The translations under genes and the position numbers were made by a program. 64,000 nucleotides of DNA from Fundidesulfovibrio terrae (GTDB lineage Bacteria > Desulfobacterota > Desulfovibrionia > Desulfovibrionales > Desulfovibrionaceae). Each line of letters opens with the position of its first letter. Within the stretch, counting starts at the first letter, position 1. Of the stretch, positions 25,123-32,867 are shown piece after piece. The stretch covers positions 620,001-684,000 of the forward strand of contig NZ_JAKZFS010000001.1 of assembly GCF_022808915.1 (NCBI RefSeq). The letters run 5' to 3'. Under the pieces are notes generated by a model. It was not told the DNA's origin and made no database searches. It saw only the letters and a list, made by a program, of their open reading frames with translations.

Positions 25123-25332
25123 ATGAAAGTCAGCGCCCGCAACCTGCTTCCCGGCAAGATCGTCAAGCTCACCAACGGAGCCGTCAACTCCGAGGTGGTC
25201 ATCGAAGTGGCTCCCGGCATCGAGGTGGTGTCCATCATCACCAAACATTCCGTCGAATCCATGGGCCTCAAGGTAGGCATGACCGTGAAGGCCATGGTCA
25301 AGGCCTCCAGTGTCATGGTGGTCACCGACTAG
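25123..25332 (+). CDS. Molbindin (Mop domain), molybdate/tungstate-binding protein
   Basis: 69 aa single TOBE/Mop domain: MKVSARNLLPGKIVKLTNGA, VNSEVVIEVAPGIEVVSIIT, and SVESMGLKVGMTVKAMVKAS, the standard molbindin fold that assembles into hexamers storing oxyanion. RBS AAGGAG. Fits a sulfate reducer using Mo or W formate dehydrogenases. No ModE-like site or transporter genes next to it. Confidence 0.93.
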   Translation: MKVSARNLLPGKIVKLTNGAVNSEVVIEVAPGIEVVSIITKHSVESMGLKVGMTVKAMVKASSVMVVTD

Positions 25333-25347
25333 CTTCAGCCCGCACGG

Positions 25348-25384
25348 AAAAGCCCCGGAACGCGGCCGCGCTCCGGGGCTTTCC
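25348..25384 (+). terminator. Rho-independent terminator after molbindin
   Basis: Stem AAAAGCCCCGGA / TCCGGGGCTTT with a GC-rich loop, then CCTG; the T-run is within the stem end. Confidence 0.85.
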
Positions 25385-25503
25385 TGCTTTGTCCGTCTGT
25401 CCCGTCCGTCTTGGCGGCAAGCGTCCTTTTTTCCTGTTCCCCCCTGGCAACGCCGCCTGAATTCCCGTATGGGTGTCCCAGAACCTTCTCAAGGAGACCC
25501 CGT

Positions 25504-26412
25504 ATGCGAATCGGTCTGGCTGGTCTTGGGCGCATGGGCATGAACATGGTCCGCCGCCTCATTCAGAGTGGGCATGAAGTCGTGGCGTACAACCGCACCC
25601 CGGCCAAGGTGGACGAGATCGCCGCCGAAGGGGCCATCGCCTCCTATTCCCTGGCGGAGGTGGTCTCCAAGCTGCCCGCGCCGCGCGTGGTCTGGCTCAT
25701 GCTCCCGGCCGGGGACGTGACCGAGGAGCACATCGAGGAATTGAAACCCCTTCTTTCACCCGGCGACATCCTGGTTGAGGGCGGCAACTCCCGCTTCTCC
25801 GACGACGTCCGCCGCGCCCCGGAGCTTGCCACGCTTGGGGTCACCTACGTGGACGCGGGCGTGTCCGGCGGCATCTGGGGCCTCAAGGTGGGCTACTGCA
25901 CCATGGTGGGCGGCCCCAAGGCGGCTTTCGAGCACATCGAACCGATACTTAAGTCCCTGGCCCCGCCCGAGGGATACATGCACTGCGGGGACACGGGCTC
26001 GGGCCATTACGTGAAGATGGTGCACAACGCCATCGAGTACGGCATGATGCAGGCATACGCCGAGGGCTTCGCCCTGCTCGACGCCTCGCGCTACTCCGGT
26101 GGCCTCGACTTCGCCAAGCTGTCGCACCTGTGGAACCAGGGCAGCGTGGTGCGCTCCTGGCTGCTGGAGCTCTGCGAGGACATGTTCGCCAAGGACCCGC
26201 GCCTGGATCAACTGACCGCCTTCGTGCAGGATTCCGGCGAGGGCCGCTGGAGCGTACAGGAGGCCGTGGACAACGCCGTGCCCGCCCCTGTGCTGACGCT
26301 TTCGCTCATGGAGCGCTTCCGCTCCCGCAATGCGAACGACTTCGGCGACCGCGTCCTGGCCGGGCTGCGCAACGAGTTCGGCGGGCACGCCGTGGTCAGG
26401 AAGGAGAAATAG
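25504..26412 (+). CDS. gnd: 6-phosphogluconate dehydrogenase, decarboxylating, short form
   Basis: 302 aa, the compact form (about 300 aa) compared with the 470-aa enterobacterial enzyme. N-terminal Rossmann GLAGLGRMGMNM, then VEGGNSRFSDD, the active-site segment VDAGVSGGIWGLKVGYCTMVGG, and VKMVHNAIEYGMMQAYAEGF. Oxidises 6-phosphogluconate to ribulose 5-phosphate; short forms often prefer NAD. RBS AAGGAG before ATG 25504. It starts the gnd-zwf-pgl operon. Confidence 0.95.
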   Translation: MRIGLAGLGRMGMNMVRRLIQSGHEVVAYNRTPAKVDEIAAEGAIASYSLAEVVSKLPAPRVVWLMLPAGDVTEEHIEELKPLLSPGDILVEGGNSRFSDDVRRAPELATLGVTYVDAGVSGGIWGLKVGYCTMVGGPKAAFEHIEPILKSLAPPEGYMHCGDTGSGHYVKMVHNAIEYGMMQAYAEGFALLDASRYSGGLDFAKLSHLWNQGSVVRSWLLELCEDMFAKDPRLDQLTAFVQDSGEGRWSVQEAVDNAVPAPVLTLSLMERFRSRNANDFGDRVLAGLRNEFGGHAVVRKEK

Positions 26413-26414
26413 CC

Positions 26415-27965
26415 GTGGTCCTGTCCCCGACGATTTCCGACGACTCCATGGGCTGCCGCGTGACCTCGCGCCCGGAGGATTGCGCCATCGTCATTTTCGG
26501 CGCTTCAGGAGACCTGTCCTCGCGCAAGCTCTTCCCCGCCCTGGCGCGGCTTTTCGAGTCGGGAGACCTGCCCGAGCGCTTCGCCATCGTGGGAACCTCG
26601 CGCACGGAGATGACCACCGATTCCTTTCGGGAGAAGGTCCGGCAGTGGCTTGAAGCCTCGGGGAACCTGGCGAAGATCGACTGGAGCGCCTTGGCCCCCC
26701 GCCTGTACTACCAGACTCTGGAGTACGCCGATCCGGACAGCTACGAGAGGCTTCGCCTGACCATCGAGGAGGCCGAGCTGGCCATGAACCTGCCCGGCCA
26801 CCGCATGTTCTACCTGGCCATCCCCCCCACGCTCTACGAGAGCGTGGCCGGGGTGCTCGGCCGGGCCGGTCTCTCCGGCAACAAGTGCAAGAACACCTGG
26901 ACCAGGATCGTGGTGGAGAAGCCCTTCGGGCGCGACCTGGCCTCCTCGCGGGTGCTGGACGCGGCCCTGCACGAGCATTTTGGCGAAGACCAGATATTTC
27001 GCATCGACCACTACCTGGCTAAGGACACCGTACAGAACGTGCTGTTGTTCCGCTTCGCCAACGCGGTGTTCGAGCCCGTGTGGAACCGCAACTTCGTGGA
27101 CTACGTCTCGGTGCTGGCCGCGGAGGAACTGGGGGTCGAGCACCGGGCCGGGTATTACGAGGAGGCCGGGGTACTCCGGGACATGTTCCAGAACCACATG
27201 ATGCAGCTTCTGGCCCTGGCGGCCATGGAGCCGCCGTCGGTGTTCCGGGCCAGGGAGGTGCTGGACGAGAAGACCAAGCTCTACAGGAGCCTGCGTCCCT
27301 TCGACCCGCAGAAGGGCTTCGGGCATCTGGTGCTCGGCCAGTACGCCGCCAGCGAGGACGCATCCGTTCCGGGCTACCGGCAGGAGCCGGGCGTCTCGCC
27401 CGCATCCAGCACGCCGACCTTCGCCATGCTCAAGGTTTACGTGGACAACTGGCGCTGGCAGGGGGTGCCCTTCTACATCTGTTCCGGAAAGCGCCTGAAG
27501 CGCAAGATCACCCGCATGGTGGTGCAGTTCAAGGAAGTGCCGCACTCCATCTACCGCGACATTGTGGGCGAGCGCATCCTGGCCAACCGCCTGGTCATGG
27601 AGGTCTACCCCAACGAAACCATCCACATGACCCTGCAGGCCAAGAAGGCCGGCGAGGGATTCTGCCTGCGCACCGCCTCCATGAACTTCAACCTCAAGGA
27701 GGGGGACGCCGGCCCCACGGTGGATTCCTACGAGAAGGTGCTGGTGGACTGCATGCTGGGCGACCACATGCTGTTCTGGCGCCAGGACGGCGTGGAGCTC
27801 TCCTGGGAGTATCTGACCCCGATCCTTGCGATGTGCGAGCAGCGCGAGGTGATCGAGGAGAACCTCAAGTTCTATCCGTCCGGAAGTTGGGGGCCCCGCG
27901 ACGCCAGCATGGTACACCCCCGCTATCTGAAGGATCTGTTGACCGATGACCGCCAGAAGCCTTGA
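26415..27965 (+). CDS. zwf: Glucose-6-phosphate 1-dehydrogenase
   Basis: 516 aa with GTG start 2 nt after gnd (RBS AAGGAG); ATG 26448 is an alternative. NADP-binding IFGASGDLSSRKLFPAL, substrate site RIDHYLAKDTVQNVLLFRFAN and the catalytic His there, plus KPFGRDLASS. It makes 6-phosphogluconolactone and NADPH. All three oxidative pentose phosphate enzymes are adjacent; the gene order gnd-zwf-pgl is shared with some other proteobacteria and cyanobacteria-like clusters. Confidence 0.96.
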   Translation: MVLSPTISDDSMGCRVTSRPEDCAIVIFGASGDLSSRKLFPALARLFESGDLPERFAIVGTSRTEMTTDSFREKVRQWLEASGNLAKIDWSALAPRLYYQTLEYADPDSYERLRLTIEEAELAMNLPGHRMFYLAIPPTLYESVAGVLGRAGLSGNKCKNTWTRIVVEKPFGRDLASSRVLDAALHEHFGEDQIFRIDHYLAKDTVQNVLLFRFANAVFEPVWNRNFVDYVSVLAAEELGVEHRAGYYEEAGVLRDMFQNHMMQLLALAAMEPPSVFRAREVLDEKTKLYRSLRPFDPQKGFGHLVLGQYAASEDASVPGYRQEPGVSPASSTPTFAMLKVYVDNWRWQGVPFYICSGKRLKRKITRMVVQFKEVPHSIYRDIVGERILANRLVMEVYPNETIHMTLQAKKAGEGFCLRTASMNFNLKEGDAGPTVDSYEKVLVDCMLGDHMLFWRQDGVELSWEYLTPILAMCEQREVIEENLKFYPSGSWGPRDASMVHPRYLKDLLTDDRQKP

Positions 27966-28767
27966 GGCGTTTCCCGGACTGGAGGCCGCGAGCCTCCGGG
28001 CCGCCGCCCTGACCGCTGCCGCCGCCCGCGACGCCGTGGCCGCACGGGGGCGGTTCTCCCTGGCCCTGTCCGGGGGAGCGACCCCGGCCCGCTATTTCGA
28101 ACTGCTGGCCGCCGAGGACCTGCCCTGGGACAAGGTTCACGTTTTCTGGGCCGACGAGCGCCTCGTGGCGCCCGATTCCCCGGACAGCAACTACCGCATG
28201 GCCCGGGAGCGCCTGCTGTCGCGCGCGCCCATCCCCGAGGCCAACGTCCACCCCATGCGGGGGGCCATGTGGCCCGGAGGCGTCAACGGGGCCGGGCCGA
28301 GCCCGGACGCCCCGGGAGCATCCGCGCCCGGAGCGGGGCAGCCTGTCCAGGAAGGCCGGGCGATTCATGCGGACGCAACGGACCGTTCGGTCCAAGGGGA
28401 AGCCGCGGCCGGCTATGAAGCCGTCCTGCGGCGGTTCTTCGGGGAAGGGGGTATCCCCGCTTTCGATGTGGTCCATCTCGGGCTCGGGGGCGACGGCCAC
28501 ACCGCGTCGCTCTTTCCGGGACAGCCCGCCCTGGGCGAGCGCGTCCGCTGGGTCGTCCCCGTGTTCTATGCCGGGGCCTCGCCGCCGGTTCCCCGCCTGA
28601 CCCTGACCCTGCCGGTGCTGAACGCCGCGTGCCTCGTGCTCTTCCTGGCTTCGGGGGCGGACAAGGCGGCTCTGGCCCGGTCGGCCTTTTCGGACGACGG
28701 GGGCGGCTACCCGGCGGGACTGGTGCGCCCGGCGGGCAAGCTCGTCTGGTTGGTGGGGGAGGCGTAG
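27946..28767 (+). CDS. pgl: 6-phosphogluconolactonase with a central insertion
   Basis: 273 aa, overlapping zwf by 20 nt. DevB-type motifs: LALSGGATPARYFELLA, FWADERLVAPDSPDSNYRMA, HLGLGGDGHTASLFPG and a C-terminal domain. Between VHPMRG (about 103) and GEAAAGYEAVLRRFF (about 148) lies about 40 residues of Gly/Pro/Ala-rich, low-complexity sequence that typical lactonases lack. It ends 1 nt before the stop of the convergent gene at 28769. Confidence 0.92.
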   Translation: MTARSLEAFPGLEAASLRAAALTAAAARDAVAARGRFSLALSGGATPARYFELLAAEDLPWDKVHVFWADERLVAPDSPDSNYRMARERLLSRAPIPEANVHPMRGAMWPGGVNGAGPSPDAPGASAPGAGQPVQEGRAIHADATDRSVQGEAAAGYEAVLRRFFGEGGIPAFDVVHLGLGGDGHTASLFPGQPALGERVRWVVPVFYAGASPPVPRLTLTLPVLNAACLVLFLASGADKAALARSAFSDDGGGYPAGLVRPAGKLVWLVGEA

Positions 28768-28768
28768 C

Positions 28769-29371
28769 TCAGGGAGTCTGGATGCGTGAAGGGCCCAGGT
28801 GCTGCGGGATGGTCTCCTGGATGTCGTCGTCCGTGTTGGGCTTGCCGTCGGGGCCGGCCGAGCTGACCACGTCGGGGGGACACCAGACTCCGAACAGGCC
28901 GCACGACGCCTCGGACTGGTCCAGCAGGTAGGGGGCTCCCCAGCGGTCGCGTTTGAGCGCCTCCGGCACGGGCGGCGCGTCCGGGCCATGGGCCGCCTTC
29001 CAGATGCGCGCCAGGGCGGCGTCCCAGGCAGCCGCGCAGGGCGAGGCCGGGGCCAGGCCGCGCATGTCGTCCAACTTCGAGCACGGGGCCGACAGGCCGA
29101 AGTCGCCGGTGATGTCCTTGAGCAGGGAGTTCCGGCGCACCTTGGCCAGGTAGATGGCCGAGGACAGGCTTTTGAGACGCAGCCGTTCCTCGATCGCATA
29201 TTCCGCCCGCACTGCCTCGCGGGCGTAGCCGGGCAGCGGGGCCAGCCGGGCTTCGCGAAAGCCCAGCCACGCGGCCAGGGCCAGAAGCGCCGCCGCCAAG
29301 CACAGCCCGGCCAAGCGCACGCGCGCAAGGGCTGCGCGCTCCCGGGAGTCGATCCACGCCGCCAGATCCAC
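28769..29371 (-). CDS. Single-pass membrane protein with a pseudopilin-like C-terminal motif
   Basis: 200 aa, GTG start 3 nt after the stop of the TtuA-like gene. One TM helix at about residues 17-38 with the N-terminus inside, then a helical extracytoplasmic part. The C-terminal segment DRWGAPYLLDQSE and SSAGPDGKPNTDDDI resembles the calcium-binding loop of type II secretion pseudopilins (DPWGNPY, then SxGADGxxGGxGxDADI). No prepilin cleavage site. Two Cys pairs may form disulfides. Function unknown; not clearly related to its tRNA-thiolation neighbours. Confidence 0.6.
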   Translation of the reverse strand: MDLAAWIDSRERAALARVRLAGLCLAAALLALAAWLGFREARLAPLPGYAREAVRAEYAIEERLRLKSLSSAIYLAKVRRNSLLKDITGDFGLSAPCSKLDDMRGLAPASPCAAAWDAALARIWKAAHGPDAPPVPEALKRDRWGAPYLLDQSEASCGLFGVWCPPDVVSSAGPDGKPNTDDDIQETIPQHLGPSRIQTP

Positions 29372-29374
29372 CGC

Positions 29375-30271
29375 CTAGCTCTCCAGAAGCCTCTTGATGC
29401 GACAGACCCCGCACATGTCCTGGGAGGACGGGAAGCCGCAGTCGGAGCATTCCTTGAGCGGCGGGGCGTTTTCCACCACAGCCTCGAAGGCCGGTTTGCC
29501 GGTGGCGAGGAAGTGGCCGTAGAACTGCATCTTCATGCCCGGACTTCTCTCCTCCAGGTCGGCCAGCAGCTTTTTGTGGCCGGTGAAGCTGGCCCCGCCC
29601 GAATAGGGGCAGGCGGCCAGCACGTGGTCGATGCCCTTCAGAAAGCACCACACGGCGGTCTCGTATTCGGTCAGGCGGCACAAAGGCTTGACCTTCTTCA
29701 CGAAGCGGCCTTCGGCGGGCATCACCGGCCCCTGCCCGGCCAGGTATGCCTGGTCCCAGCGCAGGGTGTTGGCGAAGAGCCGGGCCACCTCGTCGTCCAG
29801 GTTGTGGCCGGTGGCCAGCACATCGAAGCCTTCCTCGAAGGCGTAGCGGTTGAACCAGTGGCGCTTGATCTTGCCGCACACCGAGCAGATTGGCCGGTTG
29901 ACCTTCTTCTTCACCTCGGGGATGGGCAGGCCCTTCCCGGCCATCTCCAGGATGTGGCAGGGGATGGAGTGCTTGGCGCAGAACGCCTCCACCGTGCTCC
30001 GGGCGTTCTCCGACGACACGGGGATGGCCAGATCGATGTGCAGCGCGGTGACGGCGTAGCCGAGCTCGGTCAGGGCCAGCAGAAGCCCCAGCGAGTCCTT
30101 GCCGCCCGAGACGGCCAGCACCAGCTTGTCTTCCTTTGTGAACTGCTTGTGCTCGTGGATGCCCCGTTCCACCTGTCGCAGGAAATAGTTTTCGAAGCAG
30201 GGGGCGCAGAAGCCGGTGTGGTGGCTGGGGAGGGCCACCTGGGCCAGTTCCCCGCAGCGGCGGCATTTCAT
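29375..30271 (-). CDS. TtuA/NcsA-like tRNA 2-thiolation enzyme
   Basis: 298 aa PP-loop ATPase. N-terminal zinc finger CRRC...CAPC, PP-loop VLAVSGGKDSLG (about residues 51-62), CSVCG (about 129) and AACPYSGGASF (about 221), which match the three [4Fe-4S]-ligating cysteines of TtuA, and a C-terminal zinc finger CSDCG...CGVC. It should thiolate a tRNA uridine using sulfur delivered by a ubiquitin-like carrier, here the adjacent ThiS-like gene. Which tRNA position (32, 34 or 54) is not decided. Confidence 0.88.
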   Translation of the reverse strand: MKCRRCGELAQVALPSHHTGFCAPCFENYFLRQVERGIHEHKQFTKEDKLVLAVSGGKDSLGLLLALTELGYAVTALHIDLAIPVSSENARSTVEAFCAKHSIPCHILEMAGKGLPIPEVKKKVNRPICSVCGKIKRHWFNRYAFEEGFDVLATGHNLDDEVARLFANTLRWDQAYLAGQGPVMPAEGRFVKKVKPLCRLTEYETAVWCFLKGIDHVLAACPYSGGASFTGHKKLLADLEERSPGMKMQFYGHFLATGKPAFEAVVENAPPLKECSDCGFPSSQDMCGVCRIKRLLES

Positions 30272-30277
30272 GGTCGC

Positions 30278-30475
30278 TTACCCCCTGGACACGACGTGGC
30301 GGATGCGGATCTCGCCCTGGGTGCCGATTTCGCGGTCCGGCGTGAGCAGTTCCCTGCCACGGATGACCAGCACCTCGGACGACTTCAGCTTGAGCTTGTT
30401 CAGGAGCTGGATCACCGTGTTCAGCTTGCGGAACTCGTGGCGCTCTCCCGTGGATTCCATGACGATCGTTACCAT
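30278..30475 (-). CDS. ThiS/MoaD-like sulfur carrier protein
   Basis: 65 aa ubiquitin-like beta-grasp protein (MVTIVMESTGERHEFRKL; TVIQLLNKLKLKSSEVLVIR; GREL). The C-terminus reads VVSRG, with one Gly, whereas sulfur carriers normally end in GG. Start ATG 30475; the gene is 6 nt upstream of the TtuA-like gene, so they form one unit. The lone terminal Gly could still be thiocarboxylated, but that is inference. Confidence 0.75.
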   Translation of the reverse strand: MVTIVMESTGERHEFRKLNTVIQLLNKLKLKSSEVLVIRGRELLTPDREIGTQGEIRIRHVVSRG

Positions 30476-30608
30476 GGGCGGGGTCCTACCCCGAGCCGCC
30501 CGGAAGGGCAAGCGTGGCGCGGCGGGGAAACGTATTGACCGGGCCGATGTTTTTGAGCATACCGTAGACTTGTAAGAGCGCGTGACGCGCCAAGCTCCGG
30601 AGGTCTCC

Positions 30609-30986
30609 ATGAGTTCGAAAAAGGTCCTGGTGGTGGACGACGAGAAGCACATCCGCATGCTCTACCAAGAAGAACTCGAAGGCGAAGGCTACGAGGTCGC
30701 CACCTCCGACGGCGAGGAGCCTATCCTCTCCGTCCTCGAACGCGAGAAGCCCCTGGTGGTGGTGCTGGACATCAAGCTCGGCCCCAACCGTTCCGGCCTC
30801 GACCTGCTCCAGGAGATCCGCGGCAAGGACCAGGTCATCCCGGTGATCCTCTCCACCGCCTACGACTCCTTCCAGCACGACCTCAAGTCCATCGCGGCCG
30901 ACTACTACGTGGTCAAGTCCGTTGACCTGGCCGAGCTCAAGTCCAAGGTTTCCCTGGCCCTGGGCAAGGCTTCGGCAGGCGCGTAA
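30609..30986 (+). CDS. Single-domain response regulator
   Basis: 125 aa receiver with no output domain. Acidic pocket Asp10-Asp11, phosphoacceptor Asp54 (VVVLDIKLG), conserved Thr in LSTAYDS and Lys in YVVKS. Start at ATG 30609 with CCGGAGG; a TTGACC / CATACC pair spaced 17 nt around 30536-30564 is a possible promoter. A PAS/HATPase kinase elsewhere, including the orphan at 4229, could be its partner; not shown. Confidence 0.9.
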   Translation: MSSKKVLVVDDEKHIRMLYQEELEGEGYEVATSDGEEPILSVLEREKPLVVVLDIKLGPNRSGLDLLQEIRGKDQVIPVILSTAYDSFQHDLKSIAADYYVVKSVDLAELKSKVSLALGKASAGA

Positions 30987-30999
30987 ACAAGCCCGACCC

Positions 31000-31038
31000 A
31001 AGGGGCCGGAGGGCGTCGCCCTCCGGCCCCTTGCTCTT
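31000..31038 (+). terminator. Rho-independent terminator after response regulator
   Basis: Stem AAGGGGCCGGAGGGC / GCCCTCCGGCCCCTT with a GTC-type loop, then GCTCTTG. Confidence 0.88.
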
Positions 31039-31071
31039 GCCCTCCCCCGGGCTTCATGCTAGCCCCTGCCC

Positions 31072-31719
31072 ATGTTTTTCCAGGATATGAGCCAGTTTCT
31101 GCTGAAACTGGCGATCTTCGCTCCCCCCATGCTGATGGCCGTCACCTTCCACGAGGTTTCCCACGGAGCCATGGCCGCCCTGCTGGGTGACCCCACCGCG
31201 AGACTCGCCGGACGCCTGACGCTCAATCCGCTCAAGCACCTCGATCCCATGGGGCTTTTGGCCTTCGTGCTCACCCAGATGATCGGCTGGGCCAAGCCCG
31301 TGCCCGTGGACGGACGCTATTTCCGCAACCCCCGCATGGGCATGGTGCTGGTGTCGGCGGCCGGGCCGCTCTCCAACTTCGTGCTGGCCCTGCTTTCGGC
31401 CTTGGCCCTCTCCGGGCTCGAGTACGCGGGCGGAGCCCTGGGCGCGTCCCCGCTCAAGGGCTACGTGCTGGTGCCGCTTCTCTACATGACCATCGCCAGC
31501 GTGCAGGTGAACCTCGCCCTGGGCGTGTTCAACCTGCTGCCCATCCCGCCCCTGGACGGCGGACACCTGCTCATGGGCCTTCTGCCCAAGCGCTGGGCCT
31601 ATGAGCTCGCGCGCCTGGAGCGATGGGGCTTCGTCGTCGTGATCCTGCTCGCCATCACCGGGGTGCTCGGGCGCATCCTCGGCCCGGTGGTGTCGTCCCT
31701 CTACAACCTTCTGATCTAG
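31072..31719 (+). CDS. Site-2-protease-family membrane metalloprotease (M50)
   Basis: 215 aa polytopic zinc protease. His27-Glu-x-x-His31 (FHEVSH) in a TM helix, and NLLPIPPLDGGHLL (about 156-169) with the third ligand Asp. About five hydrophobic segments; no PDZ or CBS domain, so the minimal family. It would cleave membrane segments of regulatory proteins; target unknown. It is followed by trpS 10 nt later. Confidence 0.9.
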   Translation: MFFQDMSQFLLKLAIFAPPMLMAVTFHEVSHGAMAALLGDPTARLAGRLTLNPLKHLDPMGLLAFVLTQMIGWAKPVPVDGRYFRNPRMGMVLVSAAGPLSNFVLALLSALALSGLEYAGGALGASPLKGYVLVPLLYMTIASVQVNLALGVFNLLPIPPLDGGHLLMGLLPKRWAYELARLERWGFVVVILLAITGVLGRILGPVVSSLYNLLI

Positions 31720-31729
31720 CGAGCCGCCC

Positions 31730-32722
31730 ATGACCGCCAACAACCGTATCGTCTCCGGCATGCGTCCCACCGGCCCCCTGCACCTGGGGCACTATTTCGG
31801 CGTTTTGGTCAACTGGATCGACTTCCACAAGGACCACGACTGCCTCTTTTTCGTGGCCGACTGGCACGCCCTGACCACCGAATACGCCGATCCCCAGAGG
31901 ATCAAGGGATTCGTGCCCGAGCTGGTGAAGGACTGGGTGGCCGCCGGACTCGACCCCAACCGCTGCGTCATGTTCCAGCAGTCCCAGGTCAAGGAGCACG
32001 CCGAGCTGAACCTCCTGCTCTCCATGATCACCCCCGTGAGCTGGCTGGAGCGCAACCCCACCTACAAGGACGTGCGCGATCAGCTCGACGGCACCAAGGA
32101 CCTCTCCACCTTCGGCTTCCTGGGCTATCCCGTGCTCATGGCCTCGGACATCCTCATCTACAACCCCAAGTGGGTTCCCGTGGGACACGACCAGCTGCCC
32201 CACCTGGAACTCACCCGCGAGATCGCCCGGCGCGCCAACCACCTCTGGGGCGAGACCTTCGTGGAGCCCGAGGCCAAGCTCACCCAGGCCCCCAAGCTCC
32301 CCGGCCTGGACGGGCGCAAGATGTCCAAAAGCTACGGCAACGCCATCTACCTGGGCGAGGACCCGGAAGCGATCCGCAAGAAGGTCACGGGCATGGTCAC
32401 CTGCGTCAAGCGCGTGCGCCTCAAGGACCCCGGCGAGCCCGACGAGTGCAACCTGTTCCCCTACCACCAGCTGGTCACCCCGGCCGCCGAGGTGGCCGAG
32501 GTCGCCTGCGCCTGCCGCGCCGCCACCATGGGCTGCGGCGATTGCAAGAAGAAGATGTTCGCCAACCTGCTCAATTTCCTGGAGCCCATGCAGGCGCGGC
32601 GCCGCGAGTTCGATCAAGATCCTGATCTGGCCTGGGATATTCTGAAGAACGGGAACGACAAGGCCCGCGAGGCCGCGGCCGTGGTCATGGACGACCTGAA
32701 GGGGAAGCTGAACTTCTGTTAA
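31730..32722 (+). CDS. trpS: Tryptophanyl-tRNA synthetase
   Basis: 330 aa class Ic synthetase. MRPTGPLHLGHYFGVL carries the HIGH motif (HLGH) and GRKMSKSYGNAIYLG the KMSKS motif. It has a C-terminal cysteine cluster (VACACRAATMGCGDCKKKM) typical of some bacterial TrpRS with a zinc or Fe-S site. The start ATG is 10 nt after the M50 gene. Confidence 0.95.
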   Translation: MTANNRIVSGMRPTGPLHLGHYFGVLVNWIDFHKDHDCLFFVADWHALTTEYADPQRIKGFVPELVKDWVAAGLDPNRCVMFQQSQVKEHAELNLLLSMITPVSWLERNPTYKDVRDQLDGTKDLSTFGFLGYPVLMASDILIYNPKWVPVGHDQLPHLELTREIARRANHLWGETFVEPEAKLTQAPKLPGLDGRKMSKSYGNAIYLGEDPEAIRKKVTGMVTCVKRVRLKDPGEPDECNLFPYHQLVTPAAEVAEVACACRAATMGCGDCKKKMFANLLNFLEPMQARRREFDQDPDLAWDILKNGNDKAREAAAVVMDDLKGKLNFC

Positions 32723-32732
32723 AGAAGATGCA

Positions 32733-32802
32733 GGAGCCGGGCTCCGCCCGGACCCGCCAGGGGGATGATCCCCCTGGACCCTCAGTAGGCTTCGCGGGAT
32801 TC
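32733..32802 (+). repeat. Intergenic repeat element, copy D (related family)
   Basis: Two hairpins in tandem: CCGGGCTCCGCCCGG and CCAGGGGGATGATCCCCCTGG, ending in TAGGCTTCGCGGG, a tail shared with the element near 17790 (GCTTCGCGGG). It lies between trpS and the terminator below. Confidence 0.6.
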
Positions 32803-32820
32803 GTGAGATGTTGTGAACGG

Positions 32821-32851
32821 CCGGCCGGGACGAAAGTCCCGGCCGGTTTTT
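32821..32851 (+). terminator. Rho-independent terminator downstream of trpS
   Basis: Stem CCGGCCGGGAC / GTCCCGGCCGG with GAAA loop followed by TTTTT. It faces the convergent AraC gene. Confidence 0.92.
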
Positions 32852-32867
32852 GCGTGAAGAGGGGAGG

